Positions 44,765 to 51,959 of a stretch of 64,000 nucleotides of DNA are shown here, one piece after another. The notes under the pieces were generated by a model. It did no database searches. It was not told the DNA's origin and saw only the letters and a program-made list of their open reading frames with translations. Location: the NCBI RefSeq assembly GCF_014207535.1, contig NZ_JACHGK010000009.1, positions 1-64,000 on the forward strand, given 5' to 3'. The translations under genes were made by a program, and so were the position numbers. This DNA is from Bacillus benzoevorans. Its GTDB lineage: Bacteria; Bacillota; Bacilli; Bacillales; Cytobacillaceae. How positions within the stretch are numbered: position 1 is the stretch's first letter; each line of letters opens with the position of its first letter.

Positions 44765-44870
44765 ATCGATGATGTTGGTGCAATTATTGTATTTTTGGTG
44801 CAATTATCGCCTATTTTGGTGCAATTATTTGTTTTTTGGTGCAATCTCGCTCATTTTGGTGCAATTCCTT
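44765..44870. repeat. 20-bp tandem array, TTTTGGTGCAATTA unit
   Basis: GGTGCAAT recurs at 44777, 44797, 44818, 44838 and 44858 (spacing 20, 21, 20 and 20) with T-rich linkers. It lies in the spacer between two minus-strand SLH genes. Confidence 0.85.
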
Positions 44871-44973
44871 TCTGAAAGTGTTCAGTTCGTTCCATACACA
44901 GACAAATTTCACAGAGTTCAGCCTAATTTTATGTTAGAAACCTAGATTTTAAAGACTCATTTCTATTTTAAAA

Positions 44974-45007
44974 GAAAAAAAAGACAGAGGCCGCGTTCCT
45001 CTGTCTA
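44974..45007 (-). terminator. Terminator of the SLH transglycosylase gene
   Basis: GACAGAGG / CCTCTGTC stem with T8 on the minus strand. Confidence 0.9.
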
Positions 45008-45034
45008 TTAAAGCTTATATTATTGCAAACCATC

Positions 45035-46477
45035 CTATTTAACGGCTGCGCGATAAATGAAAATTGCATAGTCGCCGCGTTTGGCATTGTCATAGGTGCC
45101 AAATGTCGTTGCAGATGTACCGCTTGTGATGTTATTGCTGACAAGTGCTGCAACGGATGGGGCATATTGCTTCGCTACATCATCGAATGGAAGCGAAGCA
45201 TAATTAGGATCGCCCTCGAGTTTAAAGGTATTTTTGATCCACACCGCGAGTTCGCCGCGGGTAATGAAGTCCTGTGCACCAAATGATGTTTTTGATTTAC
45301 CACTTGTGATTCCCATTACCTTCATCGCATTGACATGCTTCACGGCACGGTCGGGTACATCGGTAAATAAGGAGTCAGGAGCACTATCGATATCCCAACC
45401 GGCAGCCTCTGCCAGCATCACTGCAGCATCTACCCGTTTAATCGGTTCGTATGTGCCAAAGGCCGCTGTGGATTTTCCTTTAATCCCTTTTGCTACAAGA
45501 TAACTAACGGCTTCCTGATATTTTGAATCCACATCAGTGAAATTTACCTTTTGTACAGGCTCAGCCTTTTTCAAATAAGCAGAGGATACAAAGCCGCTGT
45601 ACTTTTTATCGGCTGTTTTTACCGGATACCAGACGAACTGATTGTCAGAACTTTTCTCGTCATATTGAAAATCGCCTGTAATAATCAATGTAGTATTTTG
45701 CGGAAGATCAATGACCTTTACCTCTGTGCTTGGTGTCTTGCGCAGTTTCGTATCCGTACTCGTCACAACCTGAGCATTATTTTTGAAAAAATAAGCCGAT
45801 TCATGGAGATTCGCTGCTTCATACTCGTCCTGTTGAAATTCAATATTCTTGTCGCTATCTGGATCATACTGAAAATCAGCTGCATCGAATGGGAACTGTC
45901 CCAGCTCTAAATCGTTTGCAGTTTCGATTTTGGCAAAGACCTGCTCTTGATAAGCCCCTTCATTCCTTTCACCCGTCGCCTGCTTTAACGGGCTGTTGAC
46001 CGGTTTGATGCCGTTGTAGGCCATAACCGGGAAATACCAGCTTTCGATGTCGTGCCTATTTGCATTTTTCACCTTTGGCAGATCGTTACGGTCATACATC
46101 CCGTTCAGGATTTCAACACCGGCATTAATGTTTTCTTCCATCTTATATTTAATTAACTCTTCTTTTCCTTGATAGTTTGCAAAATTGGTAATCTGCATGA
46201 TGCCATAACCATTATCATCTGATCTATATGGTGCTCCTTCGAAAAACTGTCTCCAGCCTGATTCCTGCATCGCGACAGCCTTCACAACCTCAGGCGGAAT
46301 GTCCGCCGCAATGGCTGCTTCCGTCAGCATCCTATTAATCGTTTGGAAAGAAGGATTCTCCGTGACAAATGTCTCTCCTGCCGCCGCATATACCGGATTC
46401 TGCACAGGTGCAGCCGCAGCTTGTCCAACGAGCAGCCCCGCCGTTAAACAAGTCAAAACGCCAACCTTAAATTTCAT
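45035..46477 (-). CDS. SLH-anchored lytic transglycosylase-like protein
   Basis: A 480-residue exported protein. Signal peptide 1-22; a lysozyme-like SLT domain about 45-195, with the probable catalytic Glu72 in AVAMQESGW followed by NGYGIMQITN; an SH3-like segment about 235-305 (VTSTDTKLRKTPSTEVKVIDLPQNTTL); three SLH repeats to the end. The SLH motifs are IKRVDAAVML, ITRGELAVWI and AKRGDYAIFI, the same divergent subtype as the stalk protein. It should cut glycan strands. A terminator-like hairpin lies in its leader. Confidence 0.85.
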   Translation of the reverse strand: MKFKVGVLTCLTAGLLVGQAAAAPVQNPVYAAAGETFVTENPSFQTINRMLTEAAIAADIPPEVVKAVAMQESGWRQFFEGAPYRSDDNGYGIMQITNFANYQGKEELIKYKMEENINAGVEILNGMYDRNDLPKVKNANRHDIESWYFPVMAYNGIKPVNSPLKQATGERNEGAYQEQVFAKIETANDLELGQFPFDAADFQYDPDSDKNIEFQQDEYEAANLHESAYFFKNNAQVVTSTDTKLRKTPSTEVKVIDLPQNTTLIITGDFQYDEKSSDNQFVWYPVKTADKKYSGFVSSAYLKKAEPVQKVNFTDVDSKYQEAVSYLVAKGIKGKSTAAFGTYEPIKRVDAAVMLAEAAGWDIDSAPDSLFTDVPDRAVKHVNAMKVMGITSGKSKTSFGAQDFITRGELAVWIKNTFKLEGDPNYASLPFDDVAKQYAPSVAALVSNNITSGTSATTFGTYDNAKRGDYAIFIYRAAVK

Positions 46478-47068
46478 TTTTCCATTCTCCTATCTCAACT
46501 AGTAAGTTAATCATCTATCATTATATTAACATAGAACCGCTTAACAAAGGCTCCGAAAAAAAAGGAAGCAGAAGTTCACCTCTTCCTCTGCTTCCTGCAT
46601 TCCTACGATTAAAATACCTTAGACTTTTTATCAACAACTCATTTCCAGTAATGTAATTTTTTAACAAATATTACAAATATGTGAACTAGATAATTGATCC
46701 ATTTCAGTCGATTATCCGGTTCAATCTACCGGCATAAAAAAGGGTCATTCATACTAGGTTTATCACTATTTTTCATAAAAGCACCATGACTATAGTGCTA
46801 TCAACCTTCTCTATTCACTCGTAAATATGTCTAAAGTTTGAACATCTTGTTTCGACCTTTTTCAGAGAAATATAAGAAAAAAACCTTTATTTCTGTGCTT
46901 TTTCGACATTTTTCACGACAATTGGACATTTACAAACTTCCTTTATGAAATGTTTTTGTAATGAAACAGTAAAGTTGCGCTGTCGATTTTTCTGTTAGAC
47001 TAATAACGTTGAGAAAAATTGTGATATTTTGCTAGATGAAAAGCGAAAATCTCCGAAGAGGTGGCAGA
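46478..47068. other. Divergent spacer between SLH transglycosylase and NlpC/P60 genes
   Basis: About 590 bp, AT-rich. It contains the leader hairpin listed next and a small stem, AGCAC-N10-GTGCT (46792-46811). No gene seen. Confidence 0.5.
46556..46595 (-). terminator. Terminator-like hairpin in the leader of the transglycosylase gene
   Basis: GGAAGCAGA (46564-46572) pairs with TCTGCTTCC (46587-46595), followed by T8 on the minus strand, 79 bp before the start codon. No minus-strand gene ends upstream, so attenuation is possible. Confidence 0.6.
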
Positions 47069-48049
47069 ATGAGACGTAAAGTTACAAAAATTTTGGCCGG
47101 ATTATTAGTTATGACAGCCCTTTCATTCCAACCGGTGTCGGCAGCATCGTATCAAGACGTAACAAGCTATGCGAAATCATATGTGGGGGTACCCTATCGT
47201 ATGGGCGGAACAACTCCAGCCGGCTTTGATTGCTCGGGTTATACATCTTATGTATTTCGTAATTTTGGAATTGAATTACCAAGAGTATCAGCGGATCAAT
47301 ATAACGCTGGAACTAAAGTAACAAAAGCTGATCTACAAACAGGTGATTTAGTATTTTTCAGCGGTACAGCAAGCAAATCCGGAATTACTCATGTTGGTAT
47401 CTATCTTGGCGAAAATCAATTTATCAGCGCTACAACCAGCAAAGGAATTAAAGTGGATTCATTAAGCGGCGGCTATTGGGGTCCTAAATATTACGGTGCA
47501 ACCCGTGTATTAACGGCAGCTCCTGGCGAATTCCTTGATGTCAGCACGGCAAGCCCAACTTACCCTGCTATTAAAACTTTAACAACAGCTGGCATTATTC
47601 AAGGTTTTAGTGACAGTACGTTCCATCCAGAAGAGAATGTAACCCGCGCACAAGCTGCGGTTATTATAAATAGAGTATTAAAGAAACAAGCTTCAAGCTC
47701 TGCCGGATTTGGTGATGTTGCCGATTCAAAATGGTATGCAGCTGATGTAGCGGCAATCAAAGAAGCAGGTATTATCAATGGTTTCGCAGACGGTACATTC
47801 CGTCCTGATGCGAATATGACAAGAGCCGAAATGGCGGTTATTCTACAAAGAGCATTTAATCTTCCGGTACAAGCTGCAAGTACATACAGTGATATCCCAT
47901 CTACATATTGGGCACATGATGCTATTGTTACAATGGCCAGCATCGACAGCACTTCCGTATTTGCCGGTGACCGTTACAACGCAACAGACCTTGCAACTCG
48001 TTCATTCTTCTCAACTGCCATCTATAACGCGATGAACGCTTCGAAATAA
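47069..48049 (+). CDS. SLH-anchored NlpC/P60 cell-wall peptidase
   Basis: A 326-residue exported protein. Signal peptide 1-26; NlpC/P60 domain about 30-150 with the catalytic Cys55 in FDCSGYTSY and His108 in THVGIYLG; three SLH repeats about 155-326 (VTRAQAAVII, MTRAEMAVIL, and a shortened third unit ending ATRSFFSTAIYNA). It cleaves peptide cross-bridges of peptidoglycan. Start at ATG 47069 because GAGGTGG lies 4-5 bp upstream; the earlier in-frame ATG 47036 would add a charged leader before the signal peptide. Confidence 0.9.
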   Translation: MRRKVTKILAGLLVMTALSFQPVSAASYQDVTSYAKSYVGVPYRMGGTTPAGFDCSGYTSYVFRNFGIELPRVSADQYNAGTKVTKADLQTGDLVFFSGTASKSGITHVGIYLGENQFISATTSKGIKVDSLSGGYWGPKYYGATRVLTAAPGEFLDVSTASPTYPAIKTLTTAGIIQGFSDSTFHPEENVTRAQAAVIINRVLKKQASSSAGFGDVADSKWYAADVAAIKEAGIINGFADGTFRPDANMTRAEMAVILQRAFNLPVQAASTYSDIPSTYWAHDAIVTMASIDSTSVFAGDRYNATDLATRSFFSTAIYNAMNASK

Positions 48050-48060
48050 TAGAAATAAAA

Positions 48061-48097
48061 GGACTTGTACTTTTTTAAAGTGCAGGTTCTTTTTTTA
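48061..48097 (+). terminator. Terminator of the NlpC/P60 gene
   Basis: A 12-bp stem with three G-U pairs (GACTTGTACTTT / AAAGTGCAGGTTC) followed by T7. Confidence 0.75.
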
Positions 48098-48589
48098 TGT
48101 AAGGCTGTGTTAAACCTTGTTGTTTTTCCTTAAACCGCCATATGTGCATGGGTTCACTACGTTCTTTGTAACCAAAGAAAACCCGTTCACACCATACACA
48201 TATGGCTAAAATCAACATTGAACATGAACATAACCTTTTGTAAAATAGTCCCCTTTTTTGTATCTCCAACTCATTGAGGTTGTTTCCCTTATATGAAAAA
48301 GTCCCTGCTCTACTATTAGACGCACTCGGATGGGAAAAGGTTTCACTTTAATAGATTCTTTTTTAACAGAATGATTGCTTTCATATAGGTTTATACGATG
48401 CAATTCGTAGAAGGTTTCAGGTTATTAATTTATTTCTAGGCTCTATTACTTTGTTGTTGATTTCCGTTCCAGGCACTTCGCTTTCCACGCTGCAATTTCC
48501 GCAATAGCCTATAAGCATGTATTTAGGCAGCTGCATATATTATGGCATAGTAAATCCGCCTAAATGATTTGGGGAGAGTGTGTGAATGT
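48098..48589. repeat. Gene-free spacer with a 68-bp interrupted inverted repeat
   Basis: CCATATGTG at 48138-48146 pairs with CACATATGG at 48197-48205, with ATGG/CCAT and TCTTTG/CAAAGA continuing the stem inward. Overlapping short frames on the minus strand have no ribosome site. It may be a remnant of a small mobile element. Confidence 0.5.
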
Positions 48590-48889
48590 ATGAGCTTCGA
48601 CTTATCAATGTACATTAGGCCTGATGCCTTTATCCTTGTGCCCGCTTTGTATTTTATTGGATTATTTTTAAAACAGACGCCGCAGCTGCCGCCATGGATC
48701 CACCCGTGGATCCTTATGGCCTTTGCCATTTTAGCCTGTATGCTTCATTACGGATGGGCCATTGAGTCAGCCGTCCAAGGAATTCTCGTTACAGGGGTTG
48801 CGGTGATTTCACGCGATATTATCGAGAATACATTGACGGGAATCAACCAACATAAGGAAACGAAGAAGAAGGATGATCATAAGAAGTGA
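48590..48889 (+). CDS. Holin-like membrane protein (phage holin 5_2/Hol44 type)
   Basis: A 99-residue protein with three hydrophobic segments (about 10-27, 38-55 and 60-80), and a lysine-rich tail (KETKKKDDHKK). The opening SFDLSMYIRPDAFILVPALYFIG and the VQGILVTGVAVIS segment fit the Phage_holin_5_2 family, found both in prophages and as stand-alone genes in Bacillaceae. No other phage gene is nearby, so export of wall hydrolases or another domesticated role is possible. ATG 48590 is 11 bp after GGGGAGAG; GTG 48578 is an in-frame alternative. Confidence 0.65.
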   Translation: MSFDLSMYIRPDAFILVPALYFIGLFLKQTPQLPPWIHPWILMAFAILACMLHYGWAIESAVQGILVTGVAVISRDIIENTLTGINQHKETKKKDDHKK

Positions 48890-48962
48890 GGACAGGGCTG
48901 CAGGTTTTATGATGCGGTCCTTGTTAACAAACTCCATTCTGGATCATGATTTCATCATGATA

Positions 48963-49005
48963 AAAAAGGCTGAGCACCCATTCTATGGATGCTCAGCCGC
49001 TTTTT
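48963..49005. terminator. Bidirectional terminator between holin-like and SLH genes
   Basis: GGCTGAGCA / TGCTCAGCC stem with A and T tracts on either side. Confidence 0.85.
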
Positions 49006-49020
49006 CAGATAATAGGATGA

Positions 49021-50073
49021 CTATTCTATTCTCACCAGTTGGGATACCGTTTTACCGTTCTGCGTTATTTTGATCGTCCCTGCACCCGGTGCAAAATATT
49101 CAGTCACTTGTTCAAAGGAAACAGCCACAACATGATGGAAGGTCCCTGCCGGGGTTGTTACAGTCAAATCTGTGCCGGTAATGGAATAATAATCAGGCAT
49201 CTCTCCATATCCGTCCCATGTCTTTCCGAGCATGATTGGATAACTAATCAATTGATGAAATTCAGAATCCGGATATCCAATGTAATAGCCCTGAATATTT
49301 TCGTTTTCTAAAAAGGAATAAGAATATACATTCCCTTCATAAACATCCCATAGATACCAGCCCTCATATTTTCTGTCCGATAGACGGTAATAGTGAGGTC
49401 CGACGAAGTCTGCCTCATAATGATAGACCTTTGATGTATTCCGTTGATAGCTCAGTTGAACCGGAAATTCCACCTTGAAGGCCGGATTCAGACCTCTTGC
49501 CAAAAATGCCGAGAATTGCGCACGTGTTACCTTTTGGTTAGGACGGAACGTATTGTCTCCATAGCCGGCCGTTAGATTAGCTGCGATGAGCCGCTTAATA
49601 TAAGGATAACTGGCCATGGCTGACGAGATATCTGTAAAAGGCACAACCGCTTCCACTTCTAAATGAAAGGCCCGGGCGAGGAAAATGGCCATCTGCCCCC
49701 TGTAAACAATCTCATTTGGACGAAAGGTGCCATCAGAATAACCTGAAATGATGCCCGCATCCACTGCAGAGGAAATATATCCGCTCGCCTGGTGGCTTGA
49801 AGGAACATCTTTAAAAGGGGTAGGCTTTTTCGCCCCATTTAATTTCAGAGCCTTCCCAAGCATCACTGCGACATTCGCCCGGGTAACCCTTTCATCCGGA
49901 CGAAAGGTGCCGTCTGTAAATCCTGAAATAATTCCTTCATTTTTTAAATAGATCATTTCATCGTAAAAAGGGTGTTTAGAATCTATATCTTTAAATTCTG
50001 CCGCTGCCGCTCCCGCCGCTAAACCACTCCACATAAGGAAACAAATGATGAATAAGAAGAAATATTTCTTCAA
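49021..50073 (-). CDS. SLH protein with an unrecognised C-terminal domain
   Basis: A 350-residue exported protein. Signal peptide 1-25; three SLH repeats about 26-205 (VTRANVAVML, VYRGQMAIFL, VTRAQFSAFL). The remaining 145 residues are rich in tyrosine and tryptophan with alternating hydrophobic strands (YHYEADFVGPHYYRLSDRKYEGWYLWDVYEGN) and a late TVTTPAGTFHHVVAV segment. I do not recognise this domain; it looks like a beta-barrel or lipocalin-like fold without obvious catalytic residues. The PAGTFxxVVxV pattern also occurs in other secreted Bacillaceae proteins of unknown role. Confidence 0.8.
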   Translation of the reverse strand: MKKYFFLFIICFLMWSGLAAGAAAAEFKDIDSKHPFYDEMIYLKNEGIISGFTDGTFRPDERVTRANVAVMLGKALKLNGAKKPTPFKDVPSSHQASGYISSAVDAGIISGYSDGTFRPNEIVYRGQMAIFLARAFHLEVEAVVPFTDISSAMASYPYIKRLIAANLTAGYGDNTFRPNQKVTRAQFSAFLARGLNPAFKVEFPVQLSYQRNTSKVYHYEADFVGPHYYRLSDRKYEGWYLWDVYEGNVYSYSFLENENIQGYYIGYPDSEFHQLISYPIMLGKTWDGYGEMPDYYSITGTDLTVTTPAGTFHHVVAVSFEQVTEYFAPGAGTIKITQNGKTVSQLVRIE

Positions 50074-50407
50074 AGCAAAATCCCCCCTTTCATTTAAATA
50101 CAGACTTCTTCCATAATATGTGTTTTTTCTGATTATAGATTAGACCACATTTTATATTATCATATTTTTTCGTAATGATATGTGAATTTTCTGAAAATAA
50201 ATGCACGAATTTAACACATAAATCATTCTCTACGAAGGAATATAAAGAACTTTCTTCCGACCCATTTAGGAGCATCCCTGCGGCTTGTCTAATCTGTTGT
50301 GCCCATTTTCTAATTTTTCGAATAGGACCCTCAATAAAACTAAGGATATTCCGAATTGTGTATTAGTAGTTAAAATACGGAGAGTTTAATGCAAAGGGGA
50401 GCGGGGA
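50074..50407. other. Intergenic region, no gene recognised
   Basis: About 330 bp between divergent genes, AT-rich on the left. No hairpin or reading frame that I would defend. Confidence 0.4.
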
Positions 50408-50632
50408 ATGAGTAAAACAAAACCGTCATCTCATATTAGACGGATGGTAAAGGAACAGGCTGGGATTATTGAATCAAACTTTAAGGCGAACTGCTGCAGA
50501 AATTGTTATTATCAAAACCGGGGGAAAATTTGCGGCAAACATTACATAAAAACAAATGACAATGAGGTTTGTCCATATCATACGAAGCTTTCGATCACGA
50601 TTTATCGCGGCGGGACCGTTTCAGCAAAATGA
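50408..50632 (+). CDS. Small cysteine-rich protein, possible zinc ribbon
   Basis: A 74-residue basic protein with a good ribosome site (GGGGAGCGGGG). Five cysteines and two histidines are grouped as CCRNC, CGKHY and CPYH between residues 29 and 58, a spacing that suggests a structural zinc site. No signal peptide or membrane segment. I do not recognise a named family. It is an isolated gene between two unrelated units. Confidence 0.6.
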   Translation: MSKTKPSSHIRRMVKEQAGIIESNFKANCCRNCYYQNRGKICGKHYIKTNDNEVCPYHTKLSITIYRGGTVSAK

Positions 50633-50689
50633 AAGCGGCACCATGCGGAATTCCGAAATTATTATCGAAACTGCTTAAAGGTGCCTAAA

Positions 50690-50730
50690 AGAAGCGCCTT
50701 ATTTGTTTTATCATTTAAATAAGCGCTCTC
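50690..50730. repeat. Inverted repeat after the cysteine-rich gene
   Basis: AGCGCCTTATTTG and AAATAAGCGCT pair around a short AT loop; no T tract, so its role as a terminator is uncertain. Confidence 0.45.
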
Positions 50731-50845
50731 ACAGACGCTTTCCCATGAAGTCCACAAATTAAGTTGACAAATCCAATGACATTTTTATAATGAATTATTA
50801 TTATAAACGAAGAAGTTTATCTTCTAGAAAAGAAAGGTCGTATTT

Positions 50846-51544
50846 ATGAAAAAGAAATTGCTGTTTATTGGATTAAGCATTCTGTTGGCTTTCCTTTTAT
50901 TACTTGGTACATATAAACTAATGAATTCTAGAACATTCCAACTGTTTGGAGGTTTAACTGAACAAGTAGAGACCACGCAAAAGGTGGTTGCTTTGACTTT
51001 TGATGATGGACCAACAAAGAATGTCGATCAGATCCTGCCCCTATTGGATAAATACAATGCCAAGGCTACCTTTTTCCTAATTGGTGAGGAAATGGTAAAA
51101 CATCCAGAGGAAGCAAAGAAAATTGTTGAAGCCGGACATCAAATTGGAAATCACACTTATTCTCACAAACGAATGATTTTCAAAGCTCCTTCCTATATTA
51201 GAGAAGAAATTGAAAAAACAGACCAATTAATTCAAAATGCAGGGTTTAAAGGGGAAATTGATTTTCGCCCTCCAAACGGAAAAAAACTTGTCTTCTTACC
51301 ATATTATCTACATAAACATAATAGGGATACCATCACCTGGAATATCGAACCGGATAGTTATTACACAAACGCTTCTGACAAGGTAAATTACGTTAAGAGA
51401 AATATTAAACCAGGCTCCATTATCTTGATGCACCCGATGTATGATGACACTGGTACCGAGCTTCAAGCAATCGAAGGGGTTTTACAAGCACTATCTAAAG
51501 AAGGGTTTACGTTTGTTACTATCAATACACTTCAGGAATTATAA
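50846..51544 (+). CDS. Membrane-anchored polysaccharide deacetylase (NodB domain)
   Basis: A 232-residue protein with an N-terminal membrane anchor (4-24) and a NodB fold. Motif 1 is TFDDGP (Asp53, Asp54), motif 2 HTYSHK (His103, His107), motif 3 RPPNGK, motif 4 WNIEPDSY and motif 5 LMHP. It should remove N-acetyl groups from peptidoglycan or a surface glycan. It is monocistronic with a terminator. The metal-binding triad is complete, so an active enzyme is expected. Confidence 0.88.
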   Translation: MKKKLLFIGLSILLAFLLLLGTYKLMNSRTFQLFGGLTEQVETTQKVVALTFDDGPTKNVDQILPLLDKYNAKATFFLIGEEMVKHPEEAKKIVEAGHQIGNHTYSHKRMIFKAPSYIREEIEKTDQLIQNAGFKGEIDFRPPNGKKLVFLPYYLHKHNRDTITWNIEPDSYYTNASDKVNYVKRNIKPGSIILMHPMYDDTGTELQAIEGVLQALSKEGFTFVTINTLQEL

Positions 51545-51605
51545 GTTCCAAACCTTGGCATTCCAACTATGCGGGTGCGTAATTCAATAAGGTAAGAAAT
51601 TTATC

Positions 51606-51632
51606 AAAGGACTCTGGAAGGGTCCTTTTTTA
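51606..51632 (+). terminator. Terminator of the deacetylase gene
   Basis: AAAGGACTC pairs with GGGTCCTTT and is followed by T6. Confidence 0.85.
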
Positions 51633-51959
51633 TTATGGATCTATCCTCAACTAGCTGAGATGCATCTGCATGACATTTGACCATTCCTTTCTATCTGCAC
51701 TTTCATTTTATTTTGAGCATTTGACTCCCGGAAATTCCCATCTAAAGTAACGCGATACAAAGTTTTCCATCCCCCCTCTGGCACAGTTACTCTTGCTACG
51801 GTATACTTGACTAGATTAAATAAGGTGACAAGTCTTAAATTTAAATTTTTTATATAAAATAATACTAAATAGATCGTGAATCATAACTCCATCCAAGAAT
51901 CAATAATATGCCTTTAATAAATTCCGGGTGGCAACTGTGATGTCGAAAAGGTGATGTGT
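51633..51959. other. Intergenic region upstream of mprF
   Basis: About 330 bp without a supported gene. AT-rich sequence between 51830 and 51910 probably contains the mprF promoter, but no single match is convincing. Confidence 0.4.

Noticed and set aside
46478..47068. c-di-AMP (ydaO-type) riboswitch in front of the wall hydrolase genes
   Set aside because: Searched because such riboswitches often precede wall hydrolases; the conserved GC-rich blocks are absent from this AT-rich spacer.
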